From NCBI GenBank assembly GCA_900168235.1, contig FUZG01000005.1, positions 186,001-250,000 on the forward strand: 64,000 bases of DNA, written 5' to 3'. The notes below the pieces were generated by a model. The model had not been told where the DNA came from and did no database searches. It saw only the letters and a list, made by a program, of their open reading frames with translations. Shown here one piece after another: positions 1-8,010 of this stretch. The stretch comes from Lachnospiraceae bacterium (GTDB lineage Bacteria > Bacillota > Clostridia > Lachnospirales > Lachnospiraceae). A program made the translations under genes and the position numbers. The stretch's first letter is position 1; the number at the start of each line of letters is the position of its first letter.

Positions 1-414
1 TCCCTTAGCAATGTTCATGGATGCCATGGATACGATGAACGGAGGAACTGTCCAGTAAGCAACCAGATATCCGTTCCAAAGTCCAAACGCAAGTCCGATG
101 AGCATGCTCACTACCAGAGATATTCCTGTCGGAACTCCGTAGCTCATCATGCAGTAACCTGAGATCAGACCGCAGCAGAACATTACAGGTCCTATTGAGA
201 AATCGATACCGCCCGTAGCGATAACGAATGTAACTCCGAGTGACAAGAACCCCAGGAAGTACGCGTAATTCAACGCTCCCATGATGTGTGACATTCCCGC
301 AAAGCCGGGAACAAGTATTGAGAACATTATGTACATCACTACAAGCACACAACAGAGGATGATACGATTAAATCCAAGTTTTTTTACGATTGGATTTTGT
401 TTGAAATTTTCCAC
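1..414 (-). CDS. Ribose-type sugar ABC transporter permease, N-terminal part
   Basis: This is the first 138 codons of a BPD_transp_2 (RbsC-type) inner-membrane permease, and the gene runs off the left edge of the window. It would form the translocation pore of a monosaccharide importer. Several hydrophobic segments are visible, as is the RbsC-like stretch ATGGIDFSIG. I chose the GTG at 414 because a GGAGGG lies 7 nt upstream of it; an in-frame ATG at 429 overlaps that ribosome binding site. A strong promoter and a LacI-type operator precede it. Its position beside the sugar enzymes suggests it imports their substrate. The substrate itself cannot be read from the sequence. Confidence 0.88.
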   Translation of the reverse strand, partial: MENFKQNPIVKKLGFNRIILCCVLVVMYIMFSILVPGFAGMSHIMGALNYAYFLGFLSLGVTFVIATGGIDFSIGPVMFCCGLISGYCMMSYGVPTGISLVVSMLIGLAFGLWNGYLVAYWTVPPFIVSMASMNIAKG

Positions 415-440
415 TTCTTTACCCTCCATACCTTCCAAGT

Positions 441-454
441 GAAACGTTTCGCTC
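441..454. promoter_or_regulatory. LacI-family operator at the permease promoter
   Basis: The palindrome GAAACGTTTC lies just downstream of the -10 box, where a bound repressor would block initiation. The same sequence recurs upstream of fucU and fucI. It also resembles a CcpA cre site, since CcpA belongs to the same family, so the cognate protein is inferred. A half-site (AAACCGTTTCGC) occurs further upstream at about 531-542. Confidence 0.7.
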
Positions 455-461
455 TTGTGTA

Positions 462-490
462 ATTATCCTATAATAACCCTGAAGTGTCAA
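462..490 (-). promoter_or_regulatory. Sigma-A promoter of the ABC permease operon
   Basis: On the minus strand there is a perfect TTGACA (490-485), a 17-bp spacer and GATAAT (467-462). The predicted start of transcription falls at about 455, directly at the LacI-type palindrome. Confidence 0.8.
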
Positions 491-640
491 TAGTTTTTAG
501 TCATTTTGCAAAACATTCGACGATTATTACAAACCGTTTCGCATATAAATACATTGTTTCGCTCATATATGTCCTTTTTCATGACACTTTTCACAAAGAA
601 CGATCATTTAGCGCACCCTCAAGTGCATATTTTTGTTGTT

Positions 641-1666
641 TTAAACTGTGAGATCACGCACGGATTCGCCTTCAAACATGTGCGTAGAAAGAATTACATT
701 GATATGTCCATCGTCATTGACGCCCTTGTTTTCTTTTTTCTCCCGAATACGCTGCATAAGTATCTCTACACCCTTCTGACCGAAACGTTCCATCGGCTGT
801 TCTACAACAGTCAGTCTGGTCTTCAGGACGTTTGAAAGGAGCAGATTATCGAATCCCACAACGGATATATCCTCAGGATAGTTCACCTGTGCTTCATTCA
901 GAGCCATGATTACACCTAAGTTTATACCGTAATTTGTGCAGAGCACCGCTGTAGGACGATCCTTTATCTTCAGCAGTTTTTGCATTGCTTCATAGCCGTA
1001 TGCTGTGGTCGCCGTTCCATCGTTCAGGATGTATTCCTTCGGAATCTCCAGATCTGCGTCTTCCATGGCATCTCTGTACCCGCGGAATCTTTCACGGCTT
1101 GTTGATTCTTCATTACCGCAGATGACCGCTATTTTTTTATGCCCTTTTTTTATGAGATAATTTACTGCTTTTGCAGCGGCTTCTCTGTTGTTGATAGTCA
1201 CACCGTCAAGGGATCTGTCCCGGAACTGTCTGTCCACCAGCACTACAGGAATTTCTGCGTTAAATGCTGATTCCAGAACGGAGGAATTTGTCGAAGCAGG
1301 AAGACAGAGTATTCCGTCTACTTTTTTATTCACAAGGAAACGGATATTGCTCCTCTCTCTCTCGGGATCATTGCTCGCATCCACTATGAGGAGCCCGTAT
1401 CCCAGTTCTCCCAGCTCTATCCCTATCTGGTGCAGTATCAAACTGCAAAACATATCTGTTACGTCAAAAACACTTACCCCTATTGTCCTGGTACTATTTG
1501 TGACCAGCCCCCTCGCTATTTCGTTTACCTCATAGTGCAGCTTTTTTACGGCTGCTTCGATCATCTCCCTGTTTTTCGGGAGCACGTTTCCGCCGTTCAG
1601 GTACTTAGAGATCGTCGCGAGCGAAAGACCCGTTTCTTCTTTTATGTCCTTGATCGTTGCAGGCAT
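641..1666 (-). CDS. LacI-family transcriptional regulator
   Basis: A 341-residue LacI/GalR repressor. Residues 3-50 form the N-terminal helix-turn-helix and hinge (ATIKDIKEETGLSLATISKY). A periplasmic-binding-protein-like effector domain follows and would sense a sugar or sugar phosphate. It lies between the transporter and the catabolic genes and reads in the same direction. A strong GGAGGGGAG precedes the ATG. Palindromes typical of this family (GCGAAACGTTTC type) sit at the permease, fucU and fucI promoters, so it is the likely local regulator. That link is an inference from position and motif. Confidence 0.93.
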   Translation of the reverse strand: MPATIKDIKEETGLSLATISKYLNGGNVLPKNREMIEAAVKKLHYEVNEIARGLVTNSTRTIGVSVFDVTDMFCSLILHQIGIELGELGYGLLIVDASNDPERERSNIRFLVNKKVDGILCLPASTNSSVLESAFNAEIPVVLVDRQFRDRSLDGVTINNREAAAKAVNYLIKKGHKKIAVICGNEESTSRERFRGYRDAMEDADLEIPKEYILNDGTATTAYGYEAMQKLLKIKDRPTAVLCTNYGINLGVIMALNEAQVNYPEDISVVGFDNLLLSNVLKTRLTVVEQPMERFGQKGVEILMQRIREKKENKGVNDDGHINVILSTHMFEGESVRDLTV

Positions 1667-1698
1667 CCTGCACTCCCCTCCCCTTTGTTAATAGTGAC

Positions 1699-1752
1699 GT
1701 AACCGCTGATATACAATCCAACGAGATGTCGGATCTGTATATCAGCAGTTAC
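1699..1752 (-). repeat. Long imperfect hairpin between the reductase and lacI-type genes
   Basis: Arms of 21 and 22 nt (1699-1719 and 1731-1752) are complementary apart from one mismatch and one bulged base, around an 11-nt loop. On the minus strand the mismatch becomes a G-U wobble, so the structure is better as RNA of this operon. No run of U follows on either strand, so it does not look like an ordinary terminator. It may be a processing site, an mRNA stabiliser or part of regulator control. Confidence 0.6.
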
Positions 1753-1767
1753 CGGTATTTCAAAAAA

Positions 1768-2769
1768 TTACTGAACTATAACTCCATCCTCGTCCCAGAG
1801 ATCATGCCAGCTGTTTGCACCCGGCCACAGGAAAACCTGTCCCTTAACGAGACGGTTATTCTTTTCCATTGTTCCGATCGCCTTCATCTCTTCATCGGAA
1901 AGCGGATCCTCTGTTACGCACTTAAGGTTAGCGACATAATTATGTACAGAGAACGGAATAGCCATTTCGCCTCTCTGATGAGCCCACTTGAGGCAGATAA
2001 GAGCAGGATGAACGCCGTGATTCTTTGCGATCTCGACGATCGTCGGCTCCTTCATGTCATTGATATCATCGGGCTCGATGTCTCTTTCCGGTCTTCTCGG
2101 GCTTCCGAGAGGCATGTAGCCTACAGGCTGTATCTGATGGTCTACAAGGTACTGCATGAGCTCGTTCTGCTGGAAGCAGGGATGGATCTCAAGCTCACAT
2201 GCTGCGGGCTTTGTTCCGAGCTTCGGAAGCACAGCCTCGAGCTTCGGGATGGTAAGATTTGAAATACCGATGTTTCTTACAAGTCCCTGCTTTTTTAACT
2301 CCTCGATCTGTCCGTATGTATCAACAAATTCCTCAACCGAGAAAGGCTTGGAATCAGGATTTCTGGAATCAACATCACAGTGCGGTGCATGGTAGTTCGG
2401 GAACGGCCAGTGGATGTAGTACATATCCACGTAGTCGAGTTTAAGGTCTGTCAGGCTCTTTTTCAGGGCTTCTCCAACCTTTCTGTGCATGTCGTTCCAA
2501 ACCTTTGTCATGATAAAGAGCTCGTCACGCTTTACAACGCCGTCGTCCATGACCTTTTTCAGCACGTCACCGATCATGTCCTCATTTCCGTAGCAGGCAG
2601 CACAGTCCACGTTTCTGTAACCTGCGCGGATAGCACCCTCAACTGCCTCTGCGACTTCCTCTGCACCTACTCTGTCAGAACCAAAGGTTCCGAGTCCGAT
2701 ACAGGGAACTTCCTCACCTGTGTAAAGTTTTACCTTCGGCACCAGTGCCGGATCTACAAATTCTGCCAT
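1768..2769 (-). CDS. Aldo/keto reductase
   Basis: A 333-residue NADPH-dependent oxidoreductase of the AKR superfamily, similar in outline to aldose reductases. The catalytic tetrad is visible: Asp and Tyr in NVDCAACYGNE, Lys in IMTKVW and His in YIHWP. It is cytosolic. It is the last enzyme gene of the sugar operon before the regulator, separated from the PfkB kinase gene by 120 bp. AAAGGAG precedes the ATG. In the pathway proposed for this locus it could reduce a ketose or ketose phosphate to a polyol, but AKR enzymes are promiscuous and the substrate is not shown by sequence. Confidence 0.88.
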   Translation of the reverse strand: MAEFVDPALVPKVKLYTGEEVPCIGLGTFGSDRVGAEEVAEAVEGAIRAGYRNVDCAACYGNEDMIGDVLKKVMDDGVVKRDELFIMTKVWNDMHRKVGEALKKSLTDLKLDYVDMYYIHWPFPNYHAPHCDVDSRNPDSKPFSVEEFVDTYGQIEELKKQGLVRNIGISNLTIPKLEAVLPKLGTKPAACELEIHPCFQQNELMQYLVDHQIQPVGYMPLGSPRRPERDIEPDDINDMKEPTIVEIAKNHGVHPALICLKWAHQRGEMAIPFSVHNYVANLKCVTEDPLSDEEMKAIGTMEKNNRLVKGQVFLWPGANSWHDLWDEDGVIVQ

Positions 2770-2889
2770 TTTTCTCTCCTTTGTTTTAACGTGACGTTGT
2801 TCGCATTTAACATTTACATCTGATTTTCATAATTTCTGAGAATCGGAGACATACACTTTGAAATAAACCAGACAAGAATTTGTACATCT

Positions 2890-3822
2890 CTATTCTATTT
2901 TCTCTACCGATATCTGCGGTAATATCCGCTTATAATCCTCCATTACGAAGAAACCTGTTTCTTCTCGCATGGCGGCGGCGTTGGACATTGCGCTGGCTCT
3001 TGCCATCATGTCGGGGACGCTCAAGCCTTCTGCGAGGCTCGTTGCGAAGCCTGCGATCATTGTGTCTCCGCATCCAACTGTGTTTACGGGTTTATTTTGA
3101 GGTACTTTTGCACGATATACTCCTTCATCACAGACGATGAGCGATCCGTCTATTCCGAGGGATACTGCTACGTACTCTATTCCTTTTTCGTGGAGCTTTT
3201 TTGCGGCTCCGATCACCTGATCAATGTCGTCACAGGGAAGTCCTGTGAGCATCCTTATCTCATCCTTATTCGGCTTTACCAGAGTCGGACAGGATTCCAC
3301 GCCGTGCTTTAAGAGATCTCCGCTTGTATCGAGGATTACAGGTTTTCCTGCTTTTTTTACTATCTCCACAAGGTCCTGATATGCGTGATAATCAAGGCCT
3401 CTCGGAACACTTCCCGACATGGCGACCACATCAGCTTTGTCCACGAGTCCTGTAAAATGAGCCTTGAACTCTTCAAACTCTTCAGGTTTTACGGTAAATC
3501 CCGGCTCCAGAAACTCCGTTTCACGTCCGGTGCTCTCATCATAGATATTGATGCAGGAACGGCTCTCGTCGCGCACATGATAGAAGTCAGCCTTTACATT
3601 AAAGGGCTCCAGCGCTTCTTCGATATATGCTCCTGCGTGGCCTCCGGTAAATCCGGTAGCAAGAACCTCAGCACCGATGATAGCCGCAGGCTTTGATACA
3701 TTTAATCCCTTTCCTCCGGGATAAAAACTGCACTCCTTCACGCGGTTCACATGTCCGACTTCAAAGGAATCCACCACGTACCGCTTATCGATCGATGCAT
3801 TTAACGTAACTGTAAGCAACAT
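2890..3822 (-). CDS. PfkB-family hexose-phosphate kinase (1-phosphofructokinase / tagatose-6-phosphate kinase type)
   Basis: A 310-residue kinase of the FruK/LacC branch of the PfkB family, which phosphorylates fructose 1-phosphate or tagatose 6-phosphate to the bisphosphate. The N-terminal TVTLNASIDKRY and the GGKGLNVSKPA substrate-binding motif are typical. The C-terminal anion hole and catalytic Asp are in TVGCGDTM. It lies 21 bp downstream of the dehydrogenase gene in one operon. Pairing with a GatD-like dehydrogenase and a class II aldolase favours tagatose 6-phosphate as substrate over fructose 1-phosphate. That choice is inferred from context. Confidence 0.87.
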   Translation of the reverse strand: MLLTVTLNASIDKRYVVDSFEVGHVNRVKECSFYPGGKGLNVSKPAAIIGAEVLATGFTGGHAGAYIEEALEPFNVKADFYHVRDESRSCINIYDESTGRETEFLEPGFTVKPEEFEEFKAHFTGLVDKADVVAMSGSVPRGLDYHAYQDLVEIVKKAGKPVILDTSGDLLKHGVESCPTLVKPNKDEIRMLTGLPCDDIDQVIGAAKKLHEKGIEYVAVSLGIDGSLIVCDEGVYRAKVPQNKPVNTVGCGDTMIAGFATSLAEGLSVPDMMARASAMSNAAAMREETGFFVMEDYKRILPQISVEKIE

Positions 3823-3843
3823 TTTTTTGTCCTCAGAAATTAA

Positions 3844-4893
3844 TCATGCTTCACTGTCGATCAGGATCTTTCCCTTAACAGCACCGGGCTGCTTAAAGAG
3901 TTCAAAAGCCTCACCGATCTTGCTCAAAGGATATTTCTTAAATATCAGACGGTCATCATACTTAAGCTTTCCGCTTCCGTAGTATTCGCTGGTGAGCGTC
4001 CACTCATGTCCCGGGAAAGGTGCGCTGTAGCTCATCCATGAACCTGTGAGATTAAACTCCTTACGGTTCATGTTCTCCCATTCACTTACTGTAAATGTGA
4101 GCTCCTTCTTCGGTGTTCCGATGTAGCACATCTGAGCCTTATTTGCTGCCAGCTCAAATGCCATCTTCATGGTGATGGTATTTCCGGCTGTCTCATAGAT
4201 GTAGTCAAAACCATGACCATCTGTAAGTGCCATTGCCTTTTCCTTAAAGCCCTCTTCCAGAGTATTTACGCCCTCATCAGCCCCCATCTCTTTTGCAAAA
4301 TCAAGCTTCTCGGGAACGATGTCGAATACGACGATCTTTCTTGCTCCAAATGCGTGAAGCCACTCGACAAGGAGAACTCCGATTGTTCCGCCGCCGAGGA
4401 CTGCCACATATTTTCCGGGCTTATAATCCACTCTCTCAAGTCCGTGAAGCGCTACTGTAGTAGGCTCAAAAAGCGCACCCTGCTCGAAGGATACATCATC
4501 CGAAATGTGTACTGCATTTGCAGCCGGAACACATACATATTCAGCAAATGAACCCTGCTGACGCGATCCGATAAAGCTGTATTTTTTGCAGAGAGAAAAA
4601 TCTCCTCTCTGGCAGTCAGGACACTTCATGCACGGTACGAGAGGAACTCCCGCAACCCTGTCACCCGGCTTAAAACCGGTCACGCCTTCGCCAACCTTAT
4701 CGATGGTTCCTGAAAATTCATGACCGATGACATTCGGATAAAAATGACATGCATCTGCATTTACTCTCGGAACATCGGATCCGCAGATACCTGTATATTT
4801 AACCTTTACACGTACCTCTCCTGCCTTGGGTTCAGGATCAGCCATATCCTCATAACGGATATCATTGGGCGCATATATTACTCCAGCTTTCAT
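3844..4893 (-). CDS. gatD: Zinc-dependent dehydrogenase, galactitol-1-phosphate 5-dehydrogenase-like
   Basis: A 349-residue medium-chain zinc dehydrogenase. The catalytic zinc site is in ICGSD and GHEFSG. The structural zinc cysteines sit in CMKCPDCQRGDFSLC, and the NAD-binding loop is GGGTIG. From memory of the family, segments such as GSDVPRV, YPNVIGHEFSG, FIGSR and GSWMSYSAPFPGHEW closely match enterobacterial GatD, which oxidises galactitol 1-phosphate to D-tagatose 6-phosphate. L-sorbose-1-phosphate reductases belong to the same group and remain an alternative. The gene sits tightly between the FGGY and PfkB kinase genes. Confidence 0.82.
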   Translation of the reverse strand: MKAGVIYAPNDIRYEDMADPEPKAGEVRVKVKYTGICGSDVPRVNADACHFYPNVIGHEFSGTIDKVGEGVTGFKPGDRVAGVPLVPCMKCPDCQRGDFSLCKKYSFIGSRQQGSFAEYVCVPAANAVHISDDVSFEQGALFEPTTVALHGLERVDYKPGKYVAVLGGGTIGVLLVEWLHAFGARKIVVFDIVPEKLDFAKEMGADEGVNTLEEGFKEKAMALTDGHGFDYIYETAGNTITMKMAFELAANKAQMCYIGTPKKELTFTVSEWENMNRKEFNLTGSWMSYSAPFPGHEWTLTSEYYGSGKLKYDDRLIFKKYPLSKIGEAFELFKQPGAVKGKILIDSEA

Positions 4894-4914
4894 TTATTTA
4901 CCTTCTTTCACTTT

Positions 4915-6423
4915 TCACTGGCGGTCCATAAGGTCCTTCAGATCTTCATAAAGTTCCTTGTAGATACCATAATTTTTGTCATATATATCCTTATTTGCAG
5001 GGTTAGGATCGTGGTGTCTCGTAGGATGGACCGTAAGCGCCACCGCTTCATCAAAATCCTTATAGACTCCTGTTCCCACACCCGCAAGGATCGCTGCACC
5101 AAGGGATGTCTCTGTTCCCGAATGGCAGACCGTTATAGGCTTTCCTGTGACATCCGACTTTATCTGAGTCCAGATATGAGCCATTGATGCACCGCCCATA
5201 GCTCGGAGTTCCTTCACTTCGCCGCCGCACCTTTCTGCGATCTCAAGGTTATGACGGAGAGCAAAAGCTCCTCCCTCCATTGCAGATCTGATGAAATGTG
5301 CCTTCGTCTTAGTAAAGTCGATACCGTACCATACGCCCTTTGCTTTCGGGTCCCATATAGGAGATCTCTCGCCCGCCATGTACGGCAGGAAGATAAGTCC
5401 CTCAGATCCGGGCTTTATGGTCTCCGCAAGTTCGTTGAACTGTGCGGTGTCTGTCATGTTCCGTTCTTTTTCAAGAGTTCGCTCGTAGTCACCGAAGTTT
5501 CCTACTATCCAGCGCATCACTCCTGCTCCGCCTGTGGTTCCGCCCTGAAGGAGCCATTTATCAGGAACTACGTGAAAACTCGTGATGAGCGCGGGGTCTG
5601 CGGCGAAGTGATCAAGACAGATACTCATTCCTCCTGCCTGTCCGCCCTGTTCCTGAGTCTCACCGTTATTCAGGACTCCTGTTCCAAGGGTTCCGCAGGC
5701 TGCATCCAGACCGCCAGCGACTACCGGAGTTCCCTCTTTAAGCCCTGTGAGACGTGCTGCCTCTGCGGTTACTTTTCCTATAACCTCATGACAAGGGAAG
5801 ATATCCGGTAAAAAGCTTTCCGGTATGCCGAGTTCACGAGCCATATCCTTGTCCCATGTACCCTTATGCATATCGAAGCAGGAAAGTCCGTAGCCCTGAG
5901 AAATATCCTGAGTCACAGCCCCCGTCAGTCTGTAAGCTATAAAGCTGTTTGACTGGAGTATCAATCTGATATTTTTGTAGAGATCAGGATGATTCTCTCT
6001 GTACCAGATTATCTTTGCCGTGGTGTAGGACGGCTGGAGCGTATTTCCTGACAGATTAAAGATCCTCTCCCCTATTTCGGATCGGATCCTTTTTGCGATG
6101 TCATCAGAACGGGTATCCATCCAAATGGGCGTGTTCATGAGGCACTTTCCGCTCTCGTCCATTGCAATGGCTGACCAGCTCTGTCCGTCGATACCGATGC
6201 CTGCTATATCCGCGGGGTCGATACCGCTCTTTTCAATGACCTTTGCAGTGCTTTCGCAGACTGCTCTCCACCATTCTTCCGGGTCCTGTTCTGCCCAGCC
6301 TTCATAGGGATAATAAACTTTATATGCTCCTGTCTCAGATGCCTTTACTTCTCCGCTTTTTTCAAAAAGAACTATCTTGCAGGAGCTGGTTCCTATATCT
6401 ATACCGAGTAAGTAAGTTCCCAT
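4915..6423 (-). CDS. FGGY-family carbohydrate kinase
   Basis: A 502-residue sugar kinase of the FGGY family, closest in appearance to xylulokinase-type members. The N-terminal phosphate-binding loop is GIDIGTSS and the second domain carries MGGASMAHIWTQIKSD and GAAILAG. It would phosphorylate a ketose or a polyol with ATP in the cytosol. It lies 2 bp downstream of the aldolase stop codon and 21 bp upstream of the dehydrogenase, so translational coupling is likely. With FucI upstream the probable substrate is the ketose that FucI makes, or the polyol derived from it. FGGY substrate preference cannot be read reliably from sequence alone. Confidence 0.88.
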   Translation of the reverse strand: MGTYLLGIDIGTSSCKIVLFEKSGEVKASETGAYKVYYPYEGWAEQDPEEWWRAVCESTAKVIEKSGIDPADIAGIGIDGQSWSAIAMDESGKCLMNTPIWMDTRSDDIAKRIRSEIGERIFNLSGNTLQPSYTTAKIIWYRENHPDLYKNIRLILQSNSFIAYRLTGAVTQDISQGYGLSCFDMHKGTWDKDMARELGIPESFLPDIFPCHEVIGKVTAEAARLTGLKEGTPVVAGGLDAACGTLGTGVLNNGETQEQGGQAGGMSICLDHFAADPALITSFHVVPDKWLLQGGTTGGAGVMRWIVGNFGDYERTLEKERNMTDTAQFNELAETIKPGSEGLIFLPYMAGERSPIWDPKAKGVWYGIDFTKTKAHFIRSAMEGGAFALRHNLEIAERCGGEVKELRAMGGASMAHIWTQIKSDVTGKPITVCHSGTETSLGAAILAGVGTGVYKDFDEAVALTVHPTRHHDPNPANKDIYDKNYGIYKELYEDLKDLMDRQ

Positions 6424-6425
6424 TT

Positions 6426-7271
6426 TCAGGCCTTTCCGTCACATCCGCAAACCTTCATGCGGTACTCAACCTGCTTTTTAACTGCTTCCATTGCTGCCTT
6501 GCCGATCTTCTTCGGATCGATGATGGATTCGTCTTCGCTTAAAAGCTTTCTTGTAGCTTTCAGATATTCCTGACGAAGCTCTGTTGCGAAATTAACCTTG
6601 CACATACCGCGCCTTACGCAGTCACGAACGTCCTCATCGGAAAGACCTGATGAACCGTGAAGTACCAGCGGGATGCTTACAACTTCTTTTACTTCTGAAA
6701 TTCTCTGTGTATTAAGAACCGGCTTAACCTTGTATACGCCATGAGCTGTTCCGATTCCGATAGCAAGTGAATCAACACCTGTCTCTTCTACGAAACGTTT
6801 TGCTTCTTCGGGATCTGTATATGCGGAATCCTTTGACTCTGTATCATCTTCCTTTCCGCCTACACGTCCAAGCTCAGCCTCTACCGGAACTCCGCAGGCA
6901 CGGCCTACATCAGCAACTCTCTTTGAAAGAGCGATGTTCTCTTCCAGCGGAAGCTTTGAACCATCGATCATTACTGAGCTGTAGCCAACCTGTATAGCCT
7001 TTACAGCCATCTCGTAGCTCTCGCCGTGATCAAGGTGGAGACAGACAGGAACACTTACTTTCTCTGCCTCAGCCTTAACGATAGCTGCGTATGTCTCGAG
7101 AGATGCGTATCTTACTGTTCCCGGAGTTGTCTGGATCATTACAGGAGCCTTGAGTTCCTCTGCTGCTGCGATGATGGCACGGATCATTTCCATGTTTTCT
7201 GCGTTGAAAGCGCCTACTGCGTATCCGCCCTGCTGTGCTTTAAGAAGCATTTCTTTTGATGTCGTATACAT
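6426..7271 (-). CDS. Class II ketose-bisphosphate aldolase (tagatose-bisphosphate aldolase-like)
   Basis: A 281-residue zinc-dependent aldolase of the FbaA/GatY/KbaY family. It cleaves a ketose 1,6-bisphosphate to dihydroxyacetone phosphate and glyceraldehyde 3-phosphate. Zinc and catalytic residues are in LHLDHGES (H79, D81, H82), with GTAHG and VLHGSSG further on. A separate housekeeping paralogue is encoded at 52810, so this copy is dedicated to the sugar operon. The GatY-like sequence and neighbouring GatD- and LacC-like enzymes favour tagatose 1,6-bisphosphate. It is not a class II fuculose-phosphate aldolase of the FucA/AraD fold. Confidence 0.88.
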   Translation of the reverse strand: MYTTSKEMLLKAQQGGYAVGAFNAENMEMIRAIIAAAEELKAPVMIQTTPGTVRYASLETYAAIVKAEAEKVSVPVCLHLDHGESYEMAVKAIQVGYSSVMIDGSKLPLEENIALSKRVADVGRACGVPVEAELGRVGGKEDDTESKDSAYTDPEEAKRFVEETGVDSLAIGIGTAHGVYKVKPVLNTQRISEVKEVVSIPLVLHGSSGLSDEDVRDCVRRGMCKVNFATELRQEYLKATRKLLSEDESIIDPKKIGKAAMEAVKKQVEYRMKVCGCDGKA

Positions 7272-7315
7272 ATTTTTCCCTTCTCTTCCTTCCCTGCCAA
7301 GCCGTTAAATGTCCA

Positions 7316-7768
7316 TTATTCAGCGTTCTTTACAACACCCTTCTGGATCATTACATTTGCATAAACTGCTGACTCACCGCTTTCTACGATGCAGTAGCAT
7401 GTCTTTGCTTCTTCATAAAACTTGAATCTCTCGATATGTCCGATTGCAGAAGCGCCTCTCTTGTCGTGCTTTGCAACGATCTTTGCATATTCATCCCAGA
7501 TAGGAGTTGCGATCTTGCCTACATCCTGGGGCATGAGCTCCATGAGGTTTACGGGATGCTCTACATATTCATCAAGAGGAATAACTGAAAGGATCGCGTC
7601 AAGCAGTTCAGGAACACCGTGCCCATCCGCTCTCAGAACGATCGCATTTTTCCCCATTGTCATTGCCGGAAAGTTTCCGTCACCGATCACGATACGATCG
7701 CTGTGACCCATTTCGCAGAGAACCTTCAAGAGCTCCGGTGAAAGAATTTTCGGAATACCATTAAGCAT
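7316..7768 (-). CDS. fucU: RbsD/FucU-family sugar mutarotase
   Basis: A 150-residue protein of the RbsD/FucU family, which interconverts sugar anomers before isomerisation or phosphorylation. The start at MLNGIPKILSPELL was chosen because AAGGAGG lies upstream of it. Family features include the conserved His in GHSDRIVIGDGNFPA and the C-terminal tyrosine-containing YANVMIQKG. It heads the unit running to the aldolase and has its own promoter and palindrome. Its presence beside fucI indicates an aldose handled like L-fucose. Confidence 0.88.
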   Translation of the reverse strand: MLNGIPKILSPELLKVLCEMGHSDRIVIGDGNFPAMTMGKNAIVLRADGHGVPELLDAILSVIPLDEYVEHPVNLMELMPQDVGKIATPIWDEYAKIVAKHDKRGASAIGHIERFKFYEEAKTCYCIVESGESAVYANVMIQKGVVKNAE

Positions 7769-7844
7769 TTTTACTATCCTCCTTATTTTCAACGTTTAGT
7801 CCGCGCCATTTCTGGCACCGCCCCCATTTGTCGGTTTCTCTAGC

Positions 7845-7858
7845 GCGAAACGTTTTGC
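7845..7858. promoter_or_regulatory. LacI-family operator at the fucU promoter
   Basis: GCGAAACGTTTTGC is a palindrome with one mismatch, located at the predicted transcription start of the fucU unit. It matches the operator at 441-454 and the site at 9898-9910. Confidence 0.68.
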
Positions 7859-7866
7859 CTAAACGT

Positions 7867-7895
7867 ATTATAATTTGCACAATCTCAAATTACAA
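7867..7895 (-). promoter_or_regulatory. Promoter of the fucU-aldolase-kinase operon
   Basis: The minus strand carries TTGTAA (7895-7890), a 17-bp spacer and a perfect TATAAT (7872-7867). It lies just after the fucI terminator, so the downstream enzyme genes can be transcribed separately from fucI. Confidence 0.7.
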
Positions 7896-7904
7896 TACTG
7901 ATTT

Positions 7905-7940
7905 AAAACAAAAATATGGGACCGCTTTTCGGCGGTCCCA
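7905..7940 (-). terminator. Rho-independent terminator after fucI
   Basis: The minus strand forms a 9-bp stem (TGGGACCGC with GCGGTCCCA) followed by a T-rich tract. It separates fucI from the fucU unit. Confidence 0.85.
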
Positions 7941-8010
7941 TTGGATTTGGACTATATACACTTTTTAGAAAACCAGATTGATACGTTTCGTTTTATTTAG
8001 GTTTCACCTA

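Noticed and set aside
7981-7995. Further LacI-type operator (ACGTTTCG) after fucI
   Set aside because: It is only a partial half-site lying between the fucI stop codon and its terminator, with no promoter nearby.
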